Shown here piece by piece: positions 56,430-64,000 of a DNA stretch of 64,000 nucleotides. The position numbers and the translations under genes were made by a program. Origin of the DNA: Methanofollis sp. W23 (GTDB lineage Archaea; Halobacteriota; Methanomicrobia; Methanomicrobiales; Methanofollaceae); contig NZ_JAGGMN010000001.1 of assembly GCF_017875325.1 (NCBI RefSeq), forward strand, positions 2,624,140 through 2,688,139. Reading direction: 5' to 3'. The notes beneath the pieces are model-generated. The model was not told the origin of the DNA, ran no database searches, and saw only the letters and a list, made by a program, of their open reading frames with translations. Every line of letters begins with the position of its first letter. Position 1 is the first letter of the stretch.

Positions 56430-56991
56430 ACACAGAGGGATCACACACTCACCAGTTATATGCCTGATCCTCAAGGGGTGAAAACGCGCATCGCCTCTGC
56501 GTGAATGGAATGATCTCCTTGTCTCGATATGTTGCCCTGTTCTGAAGAAATTGTGTCCAGAAAAATAGGTTCTGTAGATATTCTCTTGATGGCCATCTGA
56601 GATCAGGGATTGTCTCGACTCCTTCCAGGGACTCCCCCCACGCACGAAGGGGGGGGGAGGCGAGTGAGTCACGCTCATACCGGGAATGAGTGAAGTTTTT
56701 TAAAATGTCTAATTTTCGATAGAGCCCCGGATAGAGACTATGAGAAGGTGAGTGACATCCATTCTCCTCACCTTCTCCTGGTTTGAGTATGATTCGCCCA
56801 CCTCCCACCATGAACGCGCCTGGGACGCTGCCTCTGGACCCCTGGGATGAAGATAGGGCCGGGAAGGCACCATCAACGACCATGAGGAGTTGAGCGCCGT
56901 CTGCCACCAATCGCTCGCGCGGGGAGCTCGGGGGGCGGCACGCCCCCTGCAGAGATGGCCATCCCGAGCATCTCTAAAGAGTCAGAATGTC
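56430..56991. other. Spacer between aroD and AhpD-like gene
   Basis: Contains GGTTCTGTAGATATTC near 56568, a GGGGGGGGAGGCGAGTGAG piece near 56650, and a reverse R1 copy at 56736-56984. No gene seen. Confidence 0.5.
56736..56984 (-). repeat. R1 interspersed repeat copy (reverse)
   Basis: Holds CTTCTCCTGGTTTGAG, GATAGGGCCGGGAAGGCACC, the hairpin GGGGGGCGGCACGCCCCC and ends AGCATCTCTAAAGAGTC. It borders the AhpD-like gene stop. Confidence 0.55.
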
Positions 56992-57333
56992 TTATGGTGC
57001 CTCGAACTCGTCGCAGGCATCGATCACATAGCGCATATATGCCATCGCAGGCCCGCCTCCCATCGGGATTGCGGTGAGGGCGCCTTCCATGATCTCCTGG
57101 CGCGTCGCCCCGGCCTTGATGGCGATCTTGGTGTGCATCGCGATGCAGAAGGGACAGTGATCGGCGACAGCGAGGGCGATCATCATGATCTCTTTGTACT
57201 TTGCCGGGATCGCCCCTTCTTTCGAGATACTCCTGACCATCGGGAGGAAGGTGTCCCAGACCTCAGGGTCGAACTCGGCGATCTCGGCGTTGGTCTGCTG
57301 GACCTCTTTGAGATATGTGGCAATGTCGGTCAT
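56992..57333 (-). CDS. AhpD/carboxymuconolactone-decarboxylase-family protein, copy 1
   Basis: The 113-residue helical protein belongs to the AhpD-like family. The redox motif is CPFC followed by IAMH (CxxCxxxH), as in peroxidase-partner AhpD proteins. It could act in peroxide or thiol redox chemistry. The start MTDIATYLKEV is aligned with the paralogue at 57815; a start nine codons earlier is less likely. Actual substrate unknown. Confidence 0.8.
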   Translation of the reverse strand: MTDIATYLKEVQQTNAEIAEFDPEVWDTFLPMVRSISKEGAIPAKYKEIMMIALAVADHCPFCIAMHTKIAIKAGATRQEIMEGALTAIPMGGGPAMAYMRYVIDACDEFEAP

Positions 57334-57400
57334 GCTATCATCTATCTTTCTCGCCTTCATCCGTGATAAGAGGTATGAAACGTTTCAAAGGGATGGAATC

Positions 57401-57560
57401 GGCTGTGTAGAAACGCTCTGGATGAAATTCTCTGGTGGGGGTCGTGCCGCGACACACTCATCATGGTCATCTATTCTGCCTTCCTGCCCCCGTCGTGGTG
57501 CCCGTGGGTCTGGGCGCCCCCGGCACCGGGATTTTGGAAGGCGTGATGATCAGGTGTGCC
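57401..57560 (+). repeat. R1 interspersed repeat copy
   Basis: Opens GGCTGTGTAGAAACGCTCTG, has GGATGAAATTCTCTGG, GGGGGTCGTGCCGCG, CATGGTCATCTATTCTGCC and GGGCGCCCCCGGCACCGGG. About 57620-57772 continues as an R2 copy in reverse (GTTCATGCCTGATTCTACA). Confidence 0.6.
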
Positions 57561-57619
57561 GCCCCCACCGTAGAACCTTCATCCTCGTCTCGCACTGGGG
57601 GCTCTGCTCCCAGTCCTCC

Positions 57620-57772
57620 CACGACGAGGATCGGGGAGCATCCGGTGATTCCTGTCTTGTGTATTACTCAGAAGGAGGAACACAGATCAGTGCACGACCA
57701 GGAGACCCAAAGGAATTTTCATTCGGTATGCTTGGTTTGAACCCAAGGTTCATGCCTGATTCTACATAGCCA
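57620..57772 (-). repeat. R2 interspersed repeat copy, degenerate
   Basis: Read on the minus strand it opens GGCTATGTAGAATCAGGCAT and continues GAACCTTGGGTTC, then is only loosely like other R2 copies. The remaining part of the 57334-57814 spacer has no gene. Confidence 0.5.
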
Positions 57773-57814
57773 GAATATCTATTCCTTTCCCCTTTCTCCA
57801 AATTCGGCGACCGA

Positions 57815-58156
57815 TTACCTGGCTCCATATTCATCGCAGGCGTCGATCACATGGCGCATAAAAGCCATCGACGGTCCGCCGCCCATCGGGATGGCCATCA
57901 TGGCACCTTCCATGATCTCCTGGCGCGTCGCCCCGGCCTCGATGGCTTTCTTCGTGTGGACGCCGATGCAGAACTGGCAGTGGTCGGCGACGCCGAGGGC
58001 GACCATGATGATCTCCTTGACCTTTTCAGGGAGCGCCCCTCTCTTTGAGGTGGTCTTGACCAAGGAGGAGAAGGCATTCCAGGCATCGGGATCGAAGCCC
58101 TCCAGGTCTTTGCGCGTCTGGGCCAGTTGGCGTACGTAGGTGTCTATGTCGGTCAT
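57815..58156 (-). CDS. AhpD/carboxymuconolactone-decarboxylase-family protein, copy 2
   Basis: 113 residues, the same length as copy 1 and clearly paralogous (GATRQEIMEGA, IPMGGGP, VIDACDEYGA). The redox motif is CQFC followed by IGVH. The two genes lie in the same direction with a 481-base repeat-filled spacer, so they are separately transcribed duplicates. The greatest differences are in the first 45 residues. Confidence 0.8.
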   Translation of the reverse strand: MTDIDTYVRQLAQTRKDLEGFDPDAWNAFSSLVKTTSKRGALPEKVKEIIMVALGVADHCQFCIGVHTKKAIEAGATRQEIMEGAMMAIPMGGGPSMAFMRHVIDACDEYGAR

Positions 58157-58956
58157 GGTATCCTGTTCTATATGGGTCTGTCTCCGATAAATGGCTATGA
58201 AATGGCGTAATGAAGTTCAGATGACAGGGATATTTGAACGGAGAAATCGGGCCCTGTAGAAACCCTCACCTATTTGGTGGGGAGAATGCGTGTCACCAGC
58301 CTTCTCCTTTCTTCGGCCGGGGGCGAGTGCCGCCCGGCCCACCGGGATCAAGATTGAGTCGTGAAGGCAGAACAGATGACCATGACGGGTGCGTTACCTT
58401 TCTCGACCTATCATTTGACGGGCGACGTGGGGACGGCCAGTCCCTCGCAGAAATTACCTTCTAGGGAATTTCTACACAGCCAAAATTACGGGAACCTCAT
58501 TTCAGAATGATCGGCCCTCTGTCTTCCTGGTCCTGTCCTTATCCAGGGGTATGGAGGTGCGACCTCCGGCATGAAGAGGAGGGAGGCACGTGATCAGAAG
58601 GCTACTCTGACAGGATCTATGAGGGTCTCTACAAAGCCTTGATTCCGTCTTCCTGACCTCTCTTCATCCCTGTACAAGCATCGGGGGAGGGGGTTGAGTC
58701 ATGCTCACACCTCAAGGTGACGGGGAGATCTGCAGGGCACAATTTTCGAGTCACGACTGGAAGGAATTTGAGAAGACCCTTGGACTCACCAGTTTAGAGA
58801 GACTCTCTCCATAGCCTGGCTAGAGTGTAGTTTCAGGCCATCTTTCATCTGTCTGCGATCTCCCCCTTCTGGGATCCCAACGGGGGGCCCGCACCTTCCG
58901 AGGTGCAGAGGATAGATGCCCCCTCTGAAAGGGATTTATCTCCGTCTCCCCCATCT
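58157..58956. other. Spacer with full-length reverse R1 copy
   Basis: 58249-58482 is a complete R1 copy. 58490-58740 holds further fragments (GAGGGTCTCTACAAAGCC near 58620). The last part (58840-58950) is the leader region of the U32 gene with a TATA-like ATTTAT at 58934-58939. No gene seen. Confidence 0.5.
58249..58482 (-). repeat. R1 interspersed repeat, complete copy (reverse)
   Basis: 234 bp from GGGCCCTGTAGAAACCCTC to GGGAATTTCTACACAGCC. It includes GGGGAGAATGCGTGTCACC, hairpin GGGGGCGAGTGCCGCCC, AAGGCAGAACAGATGACC and CTCGACCTATCATTTGACG. Confidence 0.7.
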
Positions 58957-61515
58957 ATGCACACGAAACCCAAAGCGATGCCCGAACTTCTTGCCCCTGC
59001 CGGCTCATGGGAGGCCCTTTGTGCCGCGGTCGCGGCCGGAGCCGATGCAGTGTACCTCGGCGGGACACATTTCTCGGCGCGCCGGTACGCTGCCAACTTC
59101 GACGATGCCGCCATCGAGGAGGCGGTGGCCTATGCCCATGCCCGCGGCGTGCGGGTCTATGTGACCGTCAACACCCTTCTTCACGACGCCGAACTCCAGG
59201 CGGCGGTGAGGTATCTCCTCTTCCTGTACGAGATAGGGGTCGACGCCGTCCTGGTCCAGGACGTCGGGCTCCTCAGACTTGCGAGGACACTCGTCCCCGA
59301 CCTCCCTCTCCATGCCTCGACGCAGATGACCATCACCAGCGAGGAGGGGGTGCGCTGGGCGGCAGCGCACGGGATCGAGCGGGTCGTCCTGGCCCGTGAA
59401 CTCCCGCTCCACGAGGTGGAAGGGATGCGGGCCGCGGTCGAGGAGACCGGGATCGGCCTGGAGGTCTTCCTCCACGGTGCCCTCTGTTATGCCTATTCTG
59501 GCCAGTGCCTCCTCTCATCGGTGATCGGTGGACGGAGCGGGAACAGGGGCGCCTGCGCCCAGCCGTGCCGCAAAGCCTACACCCTGCTGAGGGGCGACCT
59601 GGACACCTATGGCCGCCCGGTCGGGCTCAGGCCAGTCAGGCTCCCTGACAGGTACCGTCTCTCCACGCGCGACATCTGCCTGTACCCGGCCCTTGAGGAG
59701 GTCGTCCGTGCGCCAGTCGCCTCGCTCAAGATCGAGGGGCGGATGAAGACCCCGGCCTATGTGGCCACCGTCGTCTCGGTCTACCGGCGTGCCCTCGACT
59801 CCCTGGCCGCGGGCCGATCCCTCCCCGACCCTGCTGCGGCAGAGCGCGACCTTGCTCTCGCCTTCACCCGCGGGTTTACTCAGGGCTATCTCTGCGGCGA
59901 GCGGCACCGCGGGGTGATCGGGCCAGAGCGCCCTGACAACCGCGGGGTGGCCCTCGGCACGGTCACTGCTTTCTCGAGCCCGCGGATGGAGGCGACTGTC
60001 GCTCTTGCCGAAAGCGACCTCGTCCCCCAAAGTGGCGACGGGCTCGCGGTGAGGTGGCCTGGCGGAGAGTTCGGACTCGTAGTGCATGGGACACCGCGGG
60101 TGCGGGATGGCACCCTCAGGCTCAGGCTCCCGCGCCCTGCCCCTCTCGGTGCCGAGATCGCGGTCACCCGCCGGTCCGCCCTGGAAGCGCAGGCCACCGA
60201 AATCGTCCGTGCCGGGCGGCAACGCCTCAGGGTTGACGCCACCGTTACCTGGGAGGCGGATGGTACCCCGGTGGTAGCCGGGATCTGCACCCCACCCCGC
60301 GGGGAATGCGTCGCGTTCCATGTTCGCGCCGACGAACCGATGGGCCTGGCCAGGACCAGGCCGCTCAGTGCCGACAGGATCAGGGAGCATCTGGTCAGGA
60401 CCGGCGGCACCCAGTTCTTCATTGGCCGCCTCGACCTCCAGTACCCCGGCGGCCTCTTCGCCCCTGCCTCCTACCTCAACACCCTCAGGCGGGACATGCT
60501 CGCCGCCGCCGAGTCGGCCCTCGTCTATGCCGCCCGCCCGCCTGCCGGAACGGTCGAGGCCGCCTACGAGCGCCTTGCCGCCCTCCTCCCTGACCTGGAG
60601 ACAAACGTCACTCCCGCCCCGACAGTGCGCCCCGCCCTTGCGGTGATAACCGACACCCTTGAGGGGGTGGCCGCGGCCGCCGACGCCGGTGCCGACCTGA
60701 TCTGCTTTGAACCAACGCTGCCGGCATGCCGCCTTGAGACCTTTGAGGAGGCGGTTAGGGCCGCCGCCGACCACCCTGTGGTCTGGAAATGGCCTCGGAT
60801 CGTCACCCGCGCCTTCCTGAACCGCGCCCTCCCCTTGCTCCCTGCCGTCCATGCCGCCGGGATCGCCGGGGTGATGGTCGAGGGGCACGGGTGCGCCGAC
60901 GCCGTGCGCCTGATCGTGCCCGAGATGCCCCTCTACGGGGGTATCGGGCTGAACATCTGGAACCACGTCGCCGTCGAGGCCTATGCCGACTTCGCCCTCC
61001 TCACCCTCTCGCCAGAACTCTCAGGCGACGAGGTCCGTGATCTCGCCGCCCGCCGCCCGACCGGTTCGCCGGCCCTGGGCCTCCTCGTGCAGGGGACCGT
61101 CGAGGCGGCGGTCACCGAGGACTGCCCGCCGGCCACTGCTCTTGGATGCCCGGCAGGGTGCGGTGGGAAGGCCTGGGGCCTCAAGGACGAACGAGGCATG
61201 GTCTTCCCGCTCAGGAACGCCGGCGCATGCCGGACTGCGATCGGCAACCCCGTCGAGACCTGTCTCCTCGACTACCTCCCTGACCTTGCCAGTGCAGGGG
61301 TGGTGACCTTCATCATCGACGCACGGTGGCGCGGCCCAGCCTATGCAGGGGAGATGACCGGGATCTATCGCGAGGCGCTTGCCGCCGACTGGTCCCGCCG
61401 TGCCGACCTCGCTCCCCTCAAAAAAGAGATCAAAGCACGTGCCCTCGGCGGGATCACCTCCGCCTCCTATCTTTACGGCACCAGGGACAGATCAAAAAAA
61501 GAGGGTCGTCGATAG
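58957..61515 (+). CDS. U32-family protein (large form)
   Basis: About 852 residues. The N-terminal half matches the U32 family (PELLAPAGSWEALCAAV at the start, ASTQMTITSEEGVRWA, and the signature RSGNRGACAQPCRKAY). Members with known roles modify RNA or cofactors (for example 23S rRNA hydroxylation) rather than act as peptidases. The C-terminal half holds a long DUF3656-like region and a second U32-type barrel. Cysteines in CPAGCGGK and NPVETC may bind a cluster. ATG at 58957 or 58978 are both possible; a TATA-like box about 20 bases upstream fits a leaderless start. Confidence 0.82.
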   Translation: MHTKPKAMPELLAPAGSWEALCAAVAAGADAVYLGGTHFSARRYAANFDDAAIEEAVAYAHARGVRVYVTVNTLLHDAELQAAVRYLLFLYEIGVDAVLVQDVGLLRLARTLVPDLPLHASTQMTITSEEGVRWAAAHGIERVVLARELPLHEVEGMRAAVEETGIGLEVFLHGALCYAYSGQCLLSSVIGGRSGNRGACAQPCRKAYTLLRGDLDTYGRPVGLRPVRLPDRYRLSTRDICLYPALEEVVRAPVASLKIEGRMKTPAYVATVVSVYRRALDSLAAGRSLPDPAAAERDLALAFTRGFTQGYLCGERHRGVIGPERPDNRGVALGTVTAFSSPRMEATVALAESDLVPQSGDGLAVRWPGGEFGLVVHGTPRVRDGTLRLRLPRPAPLGAEIAVTRRSALEAQATEIVRAGRQRLRVDATVTWEADGTPVVAGICTPPRGECVAFHVRADEPMGLARTRPLSADRIREHLVRTGGTQFFIGRLDLQYPGGLFAPASYLNTLRRDMLAAAESALVYAARPPAGTVEAAYERLAALLPDLETNVTPAPTVRPALAVITDTLEGVAAAADAGADLICFEPTLPACRLETFEEAVRAAADHPVVWKWPRIVTRAFLNRALPLLPAVHAAGIAGVMVEGHGCADAVRLIVPEMPLYGGIGLNIWNHVAVEAYADFALLTLSPELSGDEVRDLAARRPTGSPALGLLVQGTVEAAVTEDCPPATALGCPAGCGGKAWGLKDERGMVFPLRNAGACRTAIGNPVETCLLDYLPDLASAGVVTFIIDARWRGPAYAGEMTGIYREALAADWSRRADLAPLKKEIKARALGGITSASYLYGTRDRSKKEGRR

Positions 61516-61878
61516 GATCCGGTTTCTTTCTTTGTGTTCTCCTGCCGGGAGAAGACTCCCCGGGGGACTGGCTGTCCCCCCCGTCCCCACGCAGGGGATA
61601 GGGAGGAGGACGGTAATCCTCTTTTCAGAATTATCAAAGATGCCTCTCCCTTCCTATCGCCATCCCGGGGCCTTGGGGAGCCGCGCCCCTGGCACCGATG
61701 TGTGGGACGGGGTGATGATCAGATGTGCCGTCCCTATCGCAGAATCTCTCCTTGAATCTCTCGCCGGGGGTTGCACCTCCCGGACCCCCCACGACGAAGA
61801 TAGGTGGGTGCGGCGATGGAACAAGATCTCCGCTGCTTCTTCTGTATTGAAGTAGAGTGATCAAATGACGAGAAATTA

Positions 61879-62060
61879 GCTCTGTAGAATCAGGCATGAA
61901 CCACTGGCTCATGCATACACGATTGCACATGACCGTGGGCCCCCAGGGTGTGTGGGCCTGTGCCCCCCTTCAGAGCAGGACACCACATAGGATCATCACG
62001 TCATTGCCGCCCCTGCCTATCCTCGCTGTGGGGGGTCCGGGGGGCACTCGCCCCCCGGTG
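61879..62060 (+). repeat. R2 interspersed repeat, best copy
   Basis: Opens AGCTCTGTAGAATCAGGCAT, then GAACCACTGGCTCATGCATA, CACGATTGCACATGACCG, CCCTTCAGAGCAGGACACC, CATTGCCGCCCC and the hairpin GGGGGGCACTCGCCCCCC. It matches 40904-41086 over most of its length. Confidence 0.65.
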
Positions 62061-62295
62061 TGAGATTGCGATGAAGAGTCGCGACGAGGGCGGCACGTTC
62101 TGATCATCACGCCTCCCACACGCTCCTGCCGGGGGCGCTGCCCCCGGACCCCTGGGATGAAGATAGGGCGGGGAGGGCAGAGATTCGGATCGTTCTGAGG
62201 ACGGCTTTATTCTCCGCATATCAGTTATGAAAAAAATATGTATCTTCGAATTCTCATCCATAACTCCATAATTGAATGTCGGGATCATTTTCATG

Positions 62296-62411
62296 GTAAA
62301 CCCTCACTTCCTCTCGGTGCAAGGGTGACTCAATCGCCTTCCCCCCTCTTTGGCCGGGGGCGGCACGCCCCCCGCAGAGATAACTGTCCAAAGAGTTTCT
62401 ACAGGGCCGGG
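62296..62411 (-). repeat. R1 repeat, truncated (reverse)
   Basis: Has TAAACCCTCACTTCCTCTCG, GGTGCAAGGGTGACTCAATC, hairpin CCGGGGGCGGCACGCCCCC and ends AGTTTCTACAGGGCCGGG, with the middle of the element missing. Confidence 0.6.
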
Positions 62412-62424
62412 TAATGGCCACTCT

Positions 62425-62709
62425 TCACGGCAAATTCCCTTCCCCGCTCCATTCGCGCTGCCGTTCCTCGCTCATCTCGATCAAGATCTCAAAGATCCGG
62501 CGCACCTGCACCGGGTCGACCTGCTTCTCCACCGCCGTCTCAAAGATCCCTTCCAGCAGCGCCTCCCGCCGTGCCTCGTCCCGCACTGCCGCCCCGGCCA
62601 GGTACTTCTCGTGGGCCATTCTCACCGCCGCCGCCTGCCGCGCCGCGATGAGATCGATGATCCCGGCGTCGATCCGGTCGATCTCCCGTCTGACCTCCTC
62701 GATCGTCAT
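62425..62709 (-). CDS. Chorismate mutase (AroQ type)
   Basis: Converts chorismate to prephenate, the substrate of the tyrA and pheA products at 50-52 kb. The 94-residue all-helical protein has the typical first helix EVRREIDRIDAGIIDLIAARQAAAVRMA with the catalytic Arg and Lys-equivalent positions, and VRDEARREALLEGI. Free-standing. It completes the route to Phe and Tyr in this window. Confidence 0.9.
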   Translation of the reverse strand: MTIEEVRREIDRIDAGIIDLIAARQAAAVRMAHEKYLAGAAVRDEARREALLEGIFETAVEKQVDPVQVRRIFEILIEMSEERQREWSGEGNLP

Positions 62710-62786
62710 GCCTCTACCTCTACCCTCCCGCTACAAAACGGTGCCGACCCACAAGGATAAACCTCCAGAAGGTGCACTTTATTTAC

Positions 62787-63386
62787 ATGCTTGAGAGAAT
62801 CCCGCGGCGCGAACGGCGGGACCTGCTCGTGGCCTGGGCGGCGATCGCCGTCGCCTTCACCTTTCTCTACCTCCGGGACTCTGTCGATCTGGTGTGGCTC
62901 CTGATCATCTTTGTCTTCTCCCTCCTCACCGTCGGGATCGGTTTTGTCTTCCACGAGCTCGCCCACAAGTTCGCCGCGATGCACTTCGGCTACTGGGCCG
63001 AGTTCAGGAAAGACAACATCATGCTCCTGATGGCGGTGCTCCTCGCCGCCCTTGTCGGCGTCGTCTTCGCTGCGCCTGGCGCCACCATGGTCTACGGCGC
63101 CACGACCAGACGGGAGAACGGTGTCATCTCGGCCGCCGGGCCTGCGACCAACCTCGTGCTCTGCGCCATCTTTGCCGGCATCTACTTTGTGGGGGCGAGC
63201 CTTTCCCCCTGGGTCATGATCCTCGGGATGATGGGCGTTCAGATCAACGCCATGCTTGCCGCCTTCAACATGCTCCCGGTGAGCGTGCTCGACGGGAAAA
63301 AAGTGTTGGACTGGGACAAAGGGATCTTTGCCGTCCTCTTCGTCGCCTCGTTTGGGGCGGTCATCGCCGCACTGACTTTCCTGTAG
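62787..63386 (+). CDS. Site-2-protease-like (M50) membrane metalloprotease
   Basis: About 199 residues with six membrane segments. The zinc motif HELAH lies in the second-third segment region (FVFHELAHKFAAM). The downstream motif NMLPVSVLDGKK supplies the Asp ligand. Members cut membrane-bound regulators. The ATG at 62787 follows AAGGTG by 12 bases; a GTG at 62772 is possible. Its 3' end overlaps the converging flavoprotein gene by 26 bases. Confidence 0.88.
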   Translation: MLERIPRRERRDLLVAWAAIAVAFTFLYLRDSVDLVWLLIIFVFSLLTVGIGFVFHELAHKFAAMHFGYWAEFRKDNIMLLMAVLLAALVGVVFAAPGATMVYGATTRRENGVISAAGPATNLVLCAIFAGIYFVGASLSPWVMILGMMGVQINAMLAAFNMLPVSVLDGKKVLDWDKGIFAVLFVASFGAVIAALTFL

Positions 63387-63984
63387 TCTGGATGGCGGTC
63401 ACCTCCTCGATCACCTCCCTTCCTTTCTCTTTTGCCTCGGCCAGTGCGGTCGGGTGCCCATGGATCCCTCCAAACTCGTCCATGTTGTTTGCGATGACAT
63501 TGTCATAATACTCAAACCCCGTCCCATGGAAGAACGCCGTCACCATCGGATAGGCCGAGTCAAAGACATGGTCCCAGCTCTGCCCGGCCGTCGAGATGAA
63601 GACACCCTTGTGCGCCCGTATATGTTCGTCTGAGTAGTAGAGATCCCTGATCACGAACTTACGTGCCCAGAGAAACTGCGCCCGGTCGATGAGCCCCTTC
63701 AGGTCGGCGGTGATCCCCATCGAGTAGATCGGGGAGGCGAGGGCCAGGACATCGGCGGCGAGGATCTTCTTGAAGAGCCCGGTAAGGTCGTCCCTGACCA
63801 CACAGATCCCATGGGTATGGCAGGCATTGCACCCGCGGCAGGCCGAGTACCTCAGTTCCCTGAGCACCACCTTCTCGACCTCGCCGCCCGCCTCGTCGGC
63901 ACCTCCCAGAAAGGCGTCAAGGAGGGTCTCGGTGTTCCCGTGCCTGTGCGGACTCCCCGAGATCCCGAGCACCTTAACAGTCAT
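63361..63984 (-). CDS. Iron-sulfur flavoprotein (NADPH-dependent FMN reductase-like)
   Basis: The 207-residue protein has a flavodoxin-like N-terminus (LGISGSPHRHGNTETLL) for FMN and a compact cysteine motif CRGCNACHTHGIC that binds a [4Fe-4S] cluster in methanogen iron-sulfur flavoproteins. Such proteins move electrons from ferredoxin to oxygen species or other acceptors. LASPIYSMGITADLKGLIDR is the conserved FMN-phosphate-side stretch. The start is 16 bases from the window edge. Confidence 0.88.
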   Translation of the reverse strand: MTVKVLGISGSPHRHGNTETLLDAFLGGADEAGGEVEKVVLRELRYSACRGCNACHTHGICVVRDDLTGLFKKILAADVLALASPIYSMGITADLKGLIDRAQFLWARKFVIRDLYYSDEHIRAHKGVFISTAGQSWDHVFDSAYPMVTAFFHGTGFEYYDNVIANNMDEFGGIHGHPTALAEAKEKGREVIEEVTAIQTTGKSVRR

Positions 63985-64000
63985 CGCCGAACCGCTCCCT

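Larger units (their letters stand above)
61516..62424. other. Spacer with R2 copy and R1 fragments
   Basis: 61530-61860 is loosely repeat-like (CGGGGGACTGGCTGTCCCCC; AGGTGTGCCG-type pieces). 61879-62060 is an R2 copy, 62110-62190 an R1-like hairpin region (CCGGGGGCGCTGCCCCCGG), 62195-62290 an AT-rich stretch, and 62296-62411 the left end of a reverse R1 copy. No gene seen. Confidence 0.5.

Noticed and set aside
3844-62411. CRISPR array
   Set aside because: The repeats are long, degenerate, in both orientations and irregularly spaced over 58 kb, and no cas genes are present.
1-64000. tRNA or rRNA genes
   Set aside because: I looked for the T-loop and acceptor patterns in the spacers and found no cloverleaf; TTCGAA-like strings lie inside coding genes. 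A tRNA search program would settle this.

Overview
The window looks like a chromosomal segment of a hydrogenotrophic methanogenic archaeon of the order Methanomicrobiales, most plausibly Methanofollis or a close relative. This is inferred from gene content, not from a marker gene. The archaeal signs are a thermosome, an RPA-type single-strand binding protein, deoxyhypusine synthase, TiaS, a fused regulator/CTP-dependent riboflavin kinase, the archaeal DKFP/ADH-synthase route to dehydroquinate, the HMG-CoA synthase/thiolase/DUF35 trio, and TATA-box promoters with several apparently leaderless starts. Coding DNA is GC-rich, while the spacers around some operons are AT-rich. I found no rRNA, tRNA or CRISPR array.

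Layout. 1-13.4 kb: partial membrane protein, acetyl-CoA synthetase, PEGA/transglutaminase-like lipoprotein, degenerate serine recombinase, ribK-ribB, a regulator plus mevalonate-entry operon, RPA operon, DUF1858 protein, and a glycyl-radical-like small protein with CbiZ. 13.5-17.6 kb: secreted protein, pyrF, deoxyhypusine synthase. 18.3-36.2 kb: the centrepiece, two consecutive copies (A and B) of one module. In each copy an iron alcohol dehydrogenase and an F420:NADP oxidoreductase lie on the minus strand, followed on the plus strand by five genes: NuoE-like, NuoF-like, NuoG-like, a four-cluster ferredoxin and a tungsten aldehyde oxidoreductase. 36.6-45.8 kb: tiaS, a regulator, thermosome, cheW plus a soluble triple-PAS chemoreceptor, a Cys-rich protein and a membrane protein. 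46.5-56.4 kb: nearly the whole aromatic amino acid pathway (two aldolases, dehydroquinate synthase II, tyrA, pheA, aroA, an aroK-aroE fusion, aroC, and separate aroD). 57-64 kb: two AhpD-like paralogues, a U32 protein, chorismate mutase, an M50 protease and an iron-sulfur flavoprotein.

How the central module should work (inference). Ethanol or another primary alcohol is oxidised by an NADP-type alcohol dehydrogenase. Fno moves the electrons to F420. The aldehyde is oxidised to the acid by a five-subunit aldehyde oxidoreductase whose A, B and C subunits resemble flavin-based electron-bifurcating enzymes, giving both NAD(P)H and reduced ferredoxin. Those carriers suit CO2 reduction to methane. 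For two ethanol to two acetate the eight electrons would appear as three NAD(P)H plus one ferredoxin pair per CO2 reduced. The acetate could be activated by the acetyl-CoA synthetase at the left edge.

Most spacers longer than 300 bp hold degenerate copies of two related interspersed repeat families (R1, about 230 bp, and R2, about 180 bp). Both carry a GGCTNTGTAGAA-type end, and R1 often has its inverted counterpart TTCTACANAGCC at the other end. R1 also has GC-rich internal hairpins. No transposase for them is visible here.
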